Of a stretch of 64,000 bases of DNA, positions 47,469 through 58,995 are shown piece by piece. Position 1 is the stretch's first letter; each line of letters begins with the position of its first letter. The notes under the pieces are model-generated. The model made no database searches. It was not told the DNA's origin and worked only from the letters and a program-made list of their open reading frames with translations. The translations under genes were made by a program, and so were the position numbers. Location of the stretch: contig CM059587.1 in assembly GCA_030407085.1 (NCBI GenBank), forward strand, positions 100,621,001 through 100,685,000. The letters run 5' to 3'. This DNA comes from Trichopria drosophilae (lineage: Eukaryota > Arthropoda > Insecta > Hymenoptera > Diapriidae).

Positions 47469-48405
47469 GATGCATCTTAAAAACCCGACAAATCACAAAA
47501 CAGATACTTCAGAAAATAGGCCTTCAAAAACCAGACACTTCAAAACCCCGACATGCAAAAGCCAGATATTCAAAAAATAGGCATTTAAAAAAAATAGACA
47601 TTAAAAAATCAGATATTTCAAAAACCAGACATTCAATAACCAGACATTCAAAAACTAGACGTTTCAAAAAACAGACATAAAAAAATCGCATATTTCAAAA
47701 AACAGAGATTCAAAAACCAGACATTCAAAAACTAGACATTTCAAAAACCAGACATTCAAAAACTAGACTTTTCAAAACACAGACATTAAAAAATCAGATA
47801 TTTCAAAAAACAGAAATTCAAAAACAAGACATTCAAAAACTAGACGTTTCAAAAAACAGACATTAAAAAATCAGATGTTTCAAAAAACAGACATTAAAAA
47901 ATCAGATGTTTCAAAAAACAGAGATTCAAAAACCAGACATTCAAAAACTAGACATTGCAAAAACCAGACATTCAAAAACTAGACATTTCAAAAACCAGAC
48001 ATTCAAAAACTACACATTAAAAAGTCAGATATTTCAAAAAACAGAGATTCAAAAACCAGACATTCAAAAACTAGACATTTCAAAAACCAGACATTCAAAA
48101 ACTAGACATTTTAAAAAATAGACATTCAAAAACTGGATGTTTGGAAAAACAGACATTCAAAAATTAGATATTTCAAAAAACAGAGATTCAAAAAACAGGC
48201 AGTAAAAAACTAGACATTTCAAAAATCAGATATTTCAAAAAACAGAGCTTCAAGACATTTCTGAATATTTTCATTGGCCTTTAAAAACCAGACATTTCAA
48301 AATGCAGACAAATGTTGAAAGTCTGTTTTTTGAAATGTCCGGTTTTTTAAAGTCTGTTTTTGAAATGTCTTTTTAATGATTTGTCGGATTTTTTTGGTGC
48401 ACCCC
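47469..48405. mobile_element. TIR-bounded element whose interior is a minisatellite
   Basis: The left terminus (from 47468) GGATGCATCTTAAAAACCCG then ACAAATCA matches the reverse complement of the right terminus GGGTGCACCAAAAAAATCCG then ACAAATCA at 23 of 28 positions. The flanks ATTATTTG (47461-47468) and ATTTTTTG (48406-48413) are a near-perfect 8-bp target-site duplication. Nearly all of the interior consists of degenerate units of about 15-17 bp (CAGACATTCAAAAACTAGA, CAGATATTTCAAAAAA), and the last 90 bp are in inverted orientation. The ends share GGRTGCAYC with the 3907-4378 element. Open frames here are translations of the repeat. Confidence 0.75.
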
Positions 48406-48413
48406 ATTTTTTG

Positions 48414-49130
48414 ACGCGTATGATTAAAAAACCGACGTTTTTGAAAAACGTTTATTAAAAAACCGTCAATAGAATCATGAGCTGAAAACTCATGTAGCCG
48501 AAATGAGATGGACGCCGTCCAAGCGCGTCTCTGTCAGGTTCCGCCGCGACCCAATTTCGCCGGCTGCAAATTTCGCTCCCGGGGAATCCCCTACACTCGT
48601 CTTGCATTTCCACAGTGTGTGTGTACACACCTATGTATGATGAATCGATAATCTCTCTGAACATCCCCTTATCATTTATCCCCCACCCCGATGTGCTGGA
48701 CCACGTCCCCCTGCATCCCCTTTATCGTTCGTTATCATGACCGCCCTCCACCTGCGGCGCAGCCTGACCCAATTCGGTGCAAAACGCCAATCCCGGATGA
48801 TACGTCGCATTCCCCCGATTCCACGTTTCCCTTATTTACTGATGGGTATTTTTTTTACTGGGGGTTGGTATTTGTTCTCGATAAAATCATTAATTAAGGT
48901 ATTTTTCTCGGTGGGGTGGGATTTGTTGTTAGGTCGCCTTTTAAAAACAACATACTAATTCCAATTTTGTTATCAGATTTTTTTTTGAAATTTTAATATA
49001 TAAAAAATGCAGAAAGAGTCGTCACAAAGTTCGGGAACATTTTATAAGTAAGAAGAATACACGTTCTTGTTTATCTATCTTTTATTTTTATTTTATTTAT
49101 TATTTTTCGGATACAATAAATAATAAAAAA
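48414..49130. other. Short AAAACCGAC repeat edge, then a GC-richer island
   Basis: 48424-48470 has two more AAAAAACCGAC/CGTC-type units. 48480-48940 is GC-richer (GTCCCCCTGCATCCCC; TGCGGCGCAGCCTGACCC) with overlapping frames on both strands but no recognisable protein or splice-bounded exon. Possible regulatory island. Confidence 0.35.
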
Positions 49131-49132
49131 AG

Positions 49133-49206
49133 TGATCCCGAGAGAGATTCGAACCTGCGTCTGCTTCTGTGAAATCAGAGCAGATATCGTTTTGATCCAT
49201 AGATAT
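49133..49206 (-). pseudogene. Degenerate tRNA-Glu-like sequence (anticodon TTC)
   Basis: On the minus strand the B box reads CAGGTTCGAATCT and the anticodon loop ATTTCAC carries TTC, as in tRNA-Glu. The 5' part TATGGATCAAAACGATATCTG keeps the layout of a D arm but lacks four bases, and the 3' end is CGGGATC. The anticodon and T stems contain several mismatches and the acceptor stem is not paired, so it is a pseudogene or a tRNA-derived repeat rather than an active gene. Confidence 0.45.
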
Positions 49207-50680
49207 TTTTCGATGATAGTGTACATTCGATGAAGGTTCGATGTTATTTACTGAAATTAATAAATATTTGTTTAATTAAGACAACAAAATTAAATAAAAA
49301 GTATAATTAATTTATGAAATATTTGTCTTTAGTTTCTATCTTTATATATCTTGAAGAATTAATTTCCTTTTTTAATTGTTTCTTTAAATAATTGCATTAT
49401 TAATGTAAGATATTACAAAACACAAGACAAAATGAAAGTGAAGTTAGATTAATCTAACATATTTTGAAACTTTCTGAAACTAAATTTTAACTAAAAAAAT
49501 CTTATTTCACTCCTTATTAAGGTTAGCTGAAATTAAGAAATTTTTGAAAATTCTCACAACATTCTCATTTTGTTTATTGTTTTACAATGTCATATATTAA
49601 TAATGTAAATAATTTAAAGATGAAACAAGGAAAAATAGAAATTAATACGAGAAACCGCAAGAATACCAAAGACAAATATTTCATAAATTAATTATGAGTT
49701 AAATCGAAATAGTAAAATAATGCGTGTGATTTCAACCGAGCAAACATCCAATGTAATTTCAGCAATTCATACAAATCCATCTAATGACACAAATTTGAAC
49801 CGAATTATCTGAATTATTCATGTAATTAAGTCCCGGACTATTCGAACGTTCGAATCGGGAGCATCCATTTTGTACGTTAACGTTTAATAAATTATAAGTT
49901 CGTTAAATACCGAATTCTGTGTTACTTCTGCAATATTACTTCTTAAAAATAGGATTTTGATGATGAAAAATTAAACGCGAGAATAAAATAATAAAATCAA
50001 TTTTTTATAAAAATCATAAATTTGGTTTTTAATAATTTTCGGTGTCTCTTTAATTTTCATTTTTAGTGATTTGTTGTTATCGGATTTACAACTAAAAATA
50101 CAACAAGAATTAACGATAAAACAAAAGACGATAAAAATGAGCAATAAAAAAAAAGAAGAGTAAAAAACTTCATGGTAACATTACCTTCTAAATTTTTATT
50201 AAAATAAGAAAATTTGTAAAAATGGTGAACATTTATTTTTGGACATTTAACAAATTTAGAGAAAAGCGAATTAAAAAAAGTTAAAACATTTTTATTATAA
50301 TATTTTTTAGACGTAATTTGACAACTGAAAATAAAAGTACAATTGAATGTTTATAAAAAGTATGAATCGAAATAAGGGACAAATTGCAGAAATATATATA
50401 TATATAAAACAACAAAAATTGCAGAAAAACATCATTTTTAACTGTTAATTTTAAACAAGAGACCTATTTCAAACAAAAAATTTTCAACAAATGTTTAAAA
50501 AACAATTTTTCTGATATCCTCAACTTCATAATATTTTTCATTTTTACAGTTGAAATCCTAATTTTTTTGTTAAATTGTACACACGAAACCCATAATCATT
50601 GTAAATAAGAATGTTTAAAAATTTCTGCAACATACATACATTTTCCAAAAAACTTCCACGTTATATGTTTTGCAATACGA
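49207..50680. other. AT-rich DNA with one long perfect palindrome
   Basis: ATTCGAACGTTCGAAT at 49840-49855 is a perfect 16-bp palindrome flanked by TCCCG/CGGGA, so the symmetry covers 49831-49860 with a 4-base interruption. (TA)7 lies near 50393-50407. Nothing else is recognised. Confidence 0.5.
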
Positions 50681-51360
50681 AGTAACGACATGCAAAAAAG
50701 TGCATTTTTCCAAAGTTTTTCGTACCTGGGATTATCGCAAGGTCATCTCGCGTCCCCCATGATAATTCATCTCGTGCATGTTTTCATATACCCAGCAACC
50801 ATCGGGGCGATCTTGGACCCCCTCCCCCCTCCAGGGGTCCCTCTGTCGAACGATTCAATCGAACTAGGGGGAATTGTCCATGAGTTATCGTTGCTGATTA
50901 TCGGGACTCACGGCCATTGGCCGCAGCGTCGCTTATTAACAGCTGAATGGGAATACGCTGAATGGACGTTTTAGGATCCACGAGGTTTTTTTCCCGTAAT
51001 ACGGGTTGCACTGCTTTATTCGGGGAAGTTCCCGATAATTGCCGCTTTATTCGAGTTAATGCACCCATTCATGTGTCCATTACGCATTCGTTTAATGACC
51101 GACTTTACAATTCGACGTTACGATCGCTGATTTTAATCTCGTACTTTACAATCATATCTTTTTACACTTTTTATAGGAGATATGCCGCGATATTCACGCG
51201 CTTCGTATGTGCAGCCGCTGCATAGGGAGCATGTGTGCAACAGCGACTGGAGGTTTATCCAGTCGCTTTCGAGTCTCGTTAATACCTGTTTATTTCTTGT
51301 TTTACAAGTACTGTTTGCTATCTGCATAGAAACCGACTCGTTTACAAGTTACAAATAAAT
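50681..51360. other. GC-richer island, no supported gene
   Basis: About 550 bp of balanced composition. A frame from 50690 to 50974 includes a proline-rich patch (LDPLPPPGVPLS) but begins and ends in AT-rich sequence, has no clean splice sites, and overlaps other frames. It could be an unrecognised exon or regulatory DNA. I see no family signature. Confidence 0.35.
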
Positions 51361-51639
51361 AAGGACATTCGAACAAAAATTTCTCGAAAAAATCCCAGGT
51401 AAACATCGATGAAATTGCGTTTAATATTGGTAAATTCGTTTCATATAAGTACAATTTTGGAAATTAAGTGTGGATTATCAGAAATTAAAATTTTTAATTA
51501 ATAACCATTACTTCAGTCGGTAGTTCAATTGCTAACAGAAGAAATTTTGTTCATACAATAGGATGGTCAAATTGAACCGAAATTATGGTAAAATTATGGT
51601 TCATGTGGTATCTAGAGGTTTTTGAAATTCAAAAGATTT
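51361..51639. other. AT-rich spacer
   Basis: No coding, RNA or repeat feature is recognisable. Confidence 0.5.
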
Positions 51640-51930
51640 TGAAAATTAAAATGGTGTTTCAAATATGGCTGCTAAATGATTTTAATCGGTGGTATTATTG
51701 TTTTAAACTGTGGGGTCCAGAGTATTTTTGTGGTTATGGATGAAGAATTTGAAGTAATATTTTGGAAATCAAAATGGTCGATCCAATATGGCCGTCAAAT
51801 TTAATAAAAATTTAACCTAACATGTTAAATAATACGGTTCAACAATATGCTGACAAATTGTTTCTAATCTGTTATATAATTGTTGGGTGTAGAGTTTTTT
51901 TGAGGTTAAGAACATCGAAAAAAAAATTAC
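51640..51930. repeat. Tandem units of the about 120-bp ATGGCGGATCCAATATGG family
   Basis: AAAATGGTGTTTCAAATATG at 51651 and AAAATGGTCGATCCAATATG at 51771 are 120 bp apart. Each is followed by GC(T/C)G(C/T)(T/C)AAAT and a GGGTCCAGAGTATTTTTGTG / GGGTGTAGAGTTTTTTTGAG block. It is the inverse orientation of the 37441-37650 pair. Single fragments occur at about 7420, 27020, 44690, 54615 and 56100. Confidence 0.6.
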
Positions 51931-52752
51931 CAATGAATTAACAGTTTTTTTCTTTAGTAGTTAAAAAATTAGTTATTATTACCGATTTTTCTCTTTACAT
52001 TAGTGGTTCTTAATAATTCAGTTTTACAACGAAGACGAGAAAAGAGACAAATTTATTGCTGATGTTCATTATTTATTGACATTTATTGTTGATGCTGAAA
52101 CTAATTAATAATTACTTTATGGCATATCGCGACAATTAATCGGGATGGGGATAAAATTGAAGAAGAAAATTGAAAATTCTTTTCTTCACATTTCCAAACA
52201 CTGTTGTAAATAGTACACAACATTAAAAGTAAACACATTTTTTTAAATGGCTACATAAACAACACAATCTTTATCAAGAAACATCTGAAAGTAGAAAGAA
52301 AGATATTTATCGAAGATTGAAGATTTTCTTGGAAAAATCATCAATATTTCCTCCCCAAAAGAGACCTTCAAGACCGAAGAAATCTGGATTTTACTGAAAC
52401 TTTTCTGTAAATGTTATCGAAATAAACAAGAAATTTTTTATTTCAAGAATTATTTCGGTGACTTTTAAAGAAAATTAAAATCGTAAACAAACATCATTTT
52501 TTTATTGACAAACACAGGTAATTGTAAGAAAATCATTTTGAAGCACAGTCGATCACAACACTACACTTTTCAAGAAATCACCAAGACAATCATCAATGAA
52601 GAAATTATTTTACTTCAAGAAAAATTGGATCTTCATCTCATTTTCATTCAATAACGAAACATTCATCCCATTAAAGGTGAAAATCATATTTTTTTAATCC
52701 ATTTACTACATTATCTACATTTTCGCAAATGTTTGTTTTGTTTAATTATTGT
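51931..52752. other. AT-rich spacer
   Basis: No gene or repeat border is recognised. Confidence 0.5.
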
Positions 52753-52838
52753 CCGAGTAGAAATTTGTTCGGGCCCTGATCAGGGTGTAACGCTTTTGGT
52801 CAGGCCCTGATCAGGGCCCTAATAAATTTTTACTCTGG
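52753..52838. mobile_element. Very short palindromic MITE (86 bp) with GGGCCCTGATCAGGG core
   Basis: The left half CCGAGTAGAAATTTGTTCGG then GCCCTGATCAGGG pairs with the reverse complement of the right half CCAGAGTAAAAATTTATTAG then GGCCCTGATCAGGGCC. Each arm itself contains the palindrome CCCTGATCAGGG, so either arm can fold alone or with the other. The GC-rich core stands out in AT-rich DNA. Confidence 0.75.
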
Positions 52839-53381
52839 TGTTTGTACAAACATGAATTTTTGTTTACATTAAAAGGTCTTTTAGGAAAGGTTTGGTTCAA
52901 AATGTTAACCTCTCTCATCAAATTAAAAACTCAAAATGGGTTTTAATGGTGGAAGTAAACCAGTGAATCGTTGAAATAAGGCGATAGTTTTTTATTGGCC
53001 GATGGGACACCCTGTAGTGGTCCACTCAATTAGGCCTACCGCATCAGTAGCATAATGTAAGCTGCACGATACGGATGTGCATATTAACCCATTTAGTCGG
53101 GAGTTACGTATTAGCCTAGCGAGATGCGTGTGTCAAGAACTGACTCTGGTAGGCACGATGTGGGTCCATGTTATTGCTTTCAGCGACTGTTATTCATTGT
53201 TTGCTTTGTTTTTTTTACTCATCAATCTCTCTATGAAGAATTTAAATCGTATCTACGGCTGAGAAAGTGAGTGTGATTGATGAATGAAAACGATGTGGAA
53301 AGCAAAAAGTGGCGCAAAAATTAACGACTTAAAAAAAAAGAAAAAAAAATTGTGTTGTCAATTGCTAAACAGAAACTTACA
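52839..53381. other. Spacer with a mildly GC-richer patch at 52990-53200
   Basis: A frame at 53077-53262 has no recognised domain and begins at a non-ATG codon. Nothing else is seen. Confidence 0.4.
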
Positions 53382-53670
53382 TACCATTTCCTGAATTTGA
53401 ATTAGTAAAAAACTACTAATTCGTAAACGAAAACTGGGTTGCTCATTGAATTCATAATAATTTTGGGCAAACAAATGTGAAAAACTACAATTTTATTAGT
53501 CAAATATTTATTTTTATTAATAGATTAGTAGAATCAATATTTTTTAATATGATGTTACTAATATATTAGTGGTGTTTTACTATTTGTTGATGAAATGTTG
53601 ACTAATTCATGGTAACCCTTTTTTTCATTGTATTTTCGTATTTTTTACTAATTAAGATTTAGAAAGAATA
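53382..53670. mobile_element. MITE, family A, diverged full-length copy
   Basis: The left end CCTGAATTTGAATTAGTAAA and the reverse complement of the right end CTAAATCTTAATTAGTAAA form the TIR. GAAAACTGGGTTGCTCATTG on the left mirrors the AGGGTTACCATGAATTAGTC of the right arm in reverse complement. About 289 bp, non-coding. Confidence 0.6.
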
Positions 53671-55582
53671 CACTGACAAAAATTGTGTTGGAAATGTTGT
53701 TGTTCTAAATAGGACATTGTGGACGTATTAGCAAAATAAAATTCACACTTTTTTACACTCAATTCCGAATAGTCTTTGAAATTGCGCCTATAAAATTTTT
53801 TTGAAAAACTGTTTCTAATATTTAATAAAACAGTTACATTTTGGCAATAAAAATATATTTATTTATTTATTTATTTGTAAACATTACTGTCCTTAATAAA
53901 AATTATATATAATAAAAATATTTTATCTGGTTTTGTAAATAATAATGGAGTTACACTGAATCATTCAACAATTACATGCTTACAAATTGCAATGTAATAG
54001 AAACGGATTAAAACAAGAAAAATGATCACACATACAAAAAACACGAACGGTCCTGAATTATAGAATTTTTTTTAATTTGACGACTGCTATGTCATCGTCT
54101 CGACTTTTGCGATTTTACGGAGTTTTTGCCCGTCGAACACGTCGTATTCCTTTTGCCAGCTTTTTTTATCTCGACCGTTAGATATTTTTTTTTATTTCAG
54201 TGCTTTATTTTAAGTTTATTTTACGTTTACTTTTTATATTTTATGGAGAATTTCCGTTTAGCCACGTTGTTTAGTTAAAATCTAATGTGAAATAAGTGAA
54301 ATCTTGAACAGTATCTTAATGAATAAACTTTCTGGTGCAATAAAAAAATTAAAAATATTAAAATTTAGTAAAATATCTCGTACCAAATTAGTAAGTGATA
54401 TTTAGGAATAAACTTACACAAGTACCAGATTTTGTGAAAAATCTTTTTTCTTATTGTCAAAAATGTTTCCTATGACTTAAAATATCAACAAAACAATCTA
54501 AAAACGATTTTAAATTAGAGAGTTTAATTATTTCGTTATGAATGGTTACTCTTGTTATGAATGGGGTTTTCAGAGCGTTAATTAAAAATTTGAGGTCAGA
54601 TTATAAAAGATTAGAAATGTCGGATCTAATATGAAGGTCTACATTTATTAAGCGTTAGATTTCATTAATATTTGACAAAAGATATTCACGAATTTTTTTA
54701 ATGTAATAACAAATATAATAGCTTATCTTTAACATTTCTTAGGAACACCTCATCTCAAAATCAGAAAAATGATTAAATTAGCCATCAAATACTTTGTCAG
54801 ACAGATAAAACATAAATTACCTAAATTTGGTAAGAAATTTTCTTTAATAATCATGTCGATAGGATCGTAAAAAGACGATGCATGAAATCAGTATCTAATT
54901 GAAAAAGTTCACGGAGGTCGACGTGAAATTGCAAAAGTTTTCATTATTCCGTATACTAAAAATGTTCGCAGACTTTTTGTGCAAACATTCGGCCGAGAAA
55001 ATTATACGAGCCGGCATTTTGACGCAACTATTATAAGGTTTCAAGGCACAGGCACAAGGTTTCGTTCATTTAGTGGAGGCGTGCAGAATGGGGAACCTGT
55101 AGAGGGGGGGGGGGGTTGCGTAAGTCCGGAAGCGCCTGCCGCGCACGCTTTGCGTCTGCGAATTGTTCGTTGTTTTTTTTTGTTTTCTCTGGGAAAAAGG
55201 TGCAGATTATCTGCACGGGTTAATCGCGAACGCCAAGAGTAAACAAGTGAGTAATTAGGCACGAAAATAGCGCGAATGAGCAATAAGCGGTCTCGAAATG
55301 CTATAACGAAACCTTTATACTAAATGATGACTTTTTTGCGAAATGATCAACCTGTGCCATTTTAACATATTGTGAATTTTTTAATGTTTTGTTTTAATTC
55401 AGCATTTTTCTATCGTCTTTCTAAGAAAAATTATTACAATTTTTTATATTGTGTTTTTTAATTATTTTTACTGAAAATTAATAGGATGCTTCAAAGTATC
55501 AAAGAGAGGTATAAACAATCAAAAATCTTCAATTTTTTCTTTGGGTTTAATACAAAATAAAAATGTTTGAAATTTTATTCCT
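53671..55582. other. AT-rich DNA; GC-richer patch at 54960-55230 with a G12 run
   Basis: (ATTT)5 near 53855-53874 and a run of 12 G at 55104-55115 are simple repeats. Frames on both strands across the GC patch are not recognised, and the G run makes them suspect. Confidence 0.4.
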
Positions 55583-55840
55583 CAACGAAGAATAATTTTC
55601 GTTTAAATTTTACCATTCCAAATGGTAATTTTGGGACAGACTTGCAGAATGAGAAAAATTGACGTTCTTTCTGATAAAAATTGCTATAAATTCTTAGAAT
55701 GTTTAATATTCAGACAGTATAAATGACATAAAATATAGTAATTATTACTAGAAACAATGGAAAGGTTCTCCATTCTGCAAGTCTGACCCAAAATTACCAG
55801 CTGAAAGTGTAAAATTTTCCGAAAATTTCTCTTCTAAGCG
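55583..55840. mobile_element. MITE, family C, copy 3
   Basis: AAATTTTACCATTCCAAATG, GACAGACTTGCAGAATGAG and CTTTCTGATAAAAATTGC repeat in the same order as in the copies at 537 and 35598. The right half carries their inverted form (CATTCTGCAAGTCTGACC). End sequences are more diverged here. Confidence 0.6.
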
Positions 55841-57012
55841 AAGAAAAAATTGACCCGTTGAACCCAAAGTAAATTTTCAAAATAAGTAAATTTCTAATAA
55901 ATTTTCAGCTCTTCGGGGTAATCTACTTCTAATTCGAGGTGATAAACGGTTTTACAGTAGATTTTTTAAAATTCTAGCCTAAATTATCTTAAATTACCAC
56001 TATATATTTGTGGTTGGAAGTTAAGAATCTGATATTAGATTTTCAAAATTCAAAAATTGTGTTTAACCTGATTGCAGATTTACAATTAGCGATCGAAGAT
56101 GTCGGATCACAGTATATAAATTTAATAAATTAGAATAGTTACAAAAATACAGCCAATTTTGTGTAAAATTTGATCATTCAAAATTTGTTTTTTTATTACT
56201 AGTAAGAGGTAATCAGTAAGGAAGTAAATACAATTCTAGAAATATTAAATTATTATTTAATATTTATGATTTGAACTGTTCTGACAATTATTATATTTAA
56301 TTAATCTAAAATTTTCTTCAATTTTAATAACAAAAGTTACTTGGTAACATTTATAATAATGTGTTTAATTCCACCAACTCTCGCTGATATTAAGTAATGA
56401 CATTGAAGGAAGTATTTAGTGTGCAAAAACACATGTTCTATTTCAAGTAAAATAGTAAAATTACCTTCATGGTTCGTTCTATTAATCACAAAGAAAATAT
56501 TCCCCTGTAATTGAAATTATGCAATTCAAATTATGACATGTGTCTAATAAAACATTCTAGTAACATTAATAATAATTGACATTTGTTAAAAGTAATCAAC
56601 ATAACCTAAAAATTTAGTTTGTAAAATTAAGATTATCTTTTCGTCAGAATTATGGCGAATTAATTAGATTAACGAATTTACACTTAGATTTTTCGAATTA
56701 ATGAAAAAATGTTCAATAATTTATATGTTCATTTTGGAATTTTATTCCAGTCTTTGGACACAAATTGCATTGGAGTACATTATAGCAGTAATTTTGTTAT
56801 TTTTAAGAAACTTATTTCATCCATTCATATTAAGAATATTTCTGCACAACATCATTTCAAAATAAATACATCTAAATGATAACAAAAATTACCTTTCTTA
56901 AATAATAAAAGTGACTTTGCATTTATAATTATTTCTAAAAGTTTGTTATTGCAAGTATCTTCCTGATTTCCGGAGATAATCAACAGTCAATTTTGAATGA
57001 TAAAAATAAAAA
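55841..57012. other. AT-rich spacer
   Basis: A weak fragment of the about 120-bp family lies near 56030-56130 (GAAGATGTCGGATCACAGTA). Nothing else. Confidence 0.45.
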
Positions 57013-57207
57013 GGCCGGGAAACAAAGTTCCGAAAATCAAAACCCCCTGAAGGCTAAAATTTCGATATTGCGTGAGTCCAAGGTATTTTAATTTGCTTTT
57101 TTTGTCAAATTTTTCAAAGACAAAGTAAGGAAAATAACGCTGGAGCCATGCTGTATCGAAATTTGGGCCTTTCGTGGTTTTGATTTTCAGAACTTTGTTC
57201 CCCGGCC
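57013..57207. mobile_element. Palindromic MITE with GGCCGGGRAACAAAGTTC ends (195 bp)
   Basis: The left end GGCCGGGAAACAAAGTTCCG then AAAATCAAAACC matches the reverse complement of the right end GGCCGGGGAACAAAGTTCTG then AAAATCAAAACC. Similarity continues into AAATTTCGATA on both arms, about 55 bp in all. The target duplication is not clear in the A-rich flanks. The 90-codon minus-strand frame that runs across it is a reading of the palindrome. Confidence 0.8.
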
Positions 57208-58219
57208 AATAACAAAAATACATAACAAAACTGTCGCTGTTAATAAATAAAACTAGCATGTTAAAATTCCCTATTAAACAAAATATTCAAGAATTAATTC
57301 TCTTTTAATTAAGAAGAGATAAAGCGTAAAAGAAACTCATCTTTATTATTGGATCTAACAATGATTCGTTGAAGCCCATGGATCCACCACTTTTCCGCCA
57401 CTAAAGAATTACAAATGACTTCGTAGTAAGAAATGGCGTCATTAAATAATTAGAGAAAAACACCCGAACCATCTATTGAATTCAAATGTGCATTCTTTAT
57501 CTGCATGTAACAGGAAGTTTGTACACGAACTTTTAATATATAATTACACGCGTATACATAACAAATAAATTCATCGTGATGAAAGTAACAATTGGTGTTG
57601 TGTAAATTAATTACTTTTTTATCGCTAATATGCGTGCTCCAGTGAACTCTTTCTCGACGTTCATTTTTCTCCTTTATTGAATATTTCCAAGTTATTAATG
57701 GAGGGAAATAAAATACAATTTTTTAAAGAAAATTCATTATAAAATGGCGCATGTACAGTATTTGTCTAAAGGCATCTTTTTTTATTACTTTCGATAGTCT
57801 AACCTCCTTAATTTTTTATCTGGAACAAAACACATCAGTTTATTTGGAGTAAAAATTGAAGAAAATTAAAAAAAAAATTCAGAAAAAAAGTACTAAAAAA
57901 AGGTTCAACAGAATTATTAAAAATTATCACAAATACGTTAATAAAAAAGTTACCATATGTTCTTAGAATTCTGATTAAAAAAGGATCAAAACCATTAACA
58001 AAAACTACTAAATAATACTAAAAAATTAACAAAACATTTTCGAAATTTAATGTAATACTGACCAAAATGAAAATTTTACACTCATCAGGACACTGCGTGA
58101 CTTTTTGTATTAAAAAGTTCAAAAAAAGAAAGATTTAACGACAGTCCAGGAATTGTTCTGATAAATTGTATAATAACTGTTATTTTTACAAGTTAATAAC
58201 ATTTTTTTTATTTTTTAAA
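57208..58219. other. AT-rich spacer
   Basis: No supported feature. Confidence 0.5.
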
Positions 58220-58995
58220 GATTCAGAACAATACTTCGAATATCCCTAATCCCCTCTAGTTGCATTTTTGTCATAAAACGTCCCTTAATGTACAATTTTC
58301 ATTTACCCCGAACTAATATAGTCCTAACCCACGTCCATACCGAAAAGCCATCTGAAATCTGCACAATAATCACAAAAAAACGTCTCGATTCTGAAATTGC
58401 GTCATGAAATGACGTCACTCAATGGCTCAAAAATAAAGCCGAGAAATCCTTCTTTGAATCCCACGTGAAAGATGCGATTTTGGATGCACGAGCTACCGTA
58501 AGTCAATCCGGAAAATCTTTATAATGGGGGTGGGGGGTAAAGACCGAACCGACAATTTCCTTAATATCCCAATTACGCCGTGGGCCGTCGTAAAACTGGT
58601 AAGACGTTTGCGAGGTCTAAACCGACGACGTGCGAACGTGACCGAGCGAGGCAAAAAGAACGGGATCTATGTGTAAGGTTAAGGTCGATGGTCGTTAAAA
58701 AGCCTTTCGCGTCCGGTTACCTATATAGACCACAAAACAAAAAAAAACTGTTTAAATTGCGCGAATACATCAAAAACATGTCGTGGTGTTGTAATTTACG
58801 TCCTTACTGTACGTCGCTATTATTAAATACTGCGAAATAAAGAAGGAGATTGTTACTTTTTAGTCCGTTAAGTATTTCGCATATTCCGAAATAAAAATTT
58901 CAAAAATAAAATTTTGAGAATCTCACGACACGAATTTTCAATTTTTATTTCGTCGAAAGTTACTTTCAGTAGGATTACGCAATCCCTAAAAGCAC
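58220..58995. other. Mixed-composition region, no supported gene
   Basis: A basic 86-codon frame (58580-58840) starts at a non-ATG codon, has no known domain and lacks clean splice borders. The composition suggests unrecognised exon or regulatory DNA. Confidence 0.3.

Noticed and set aside
47906..48121. 71-codon frame with repeated QKPDIQKLDI-like peptide
   Set aside because: A direct translation of the minisatellite units; not a repeat protein gene.
57000..57259. 90-codon minus-strand frame
   Set aside because: It runs across both arms of a palindromic MITE, so its two halves are related by the palindrome rather than by coding constraint.
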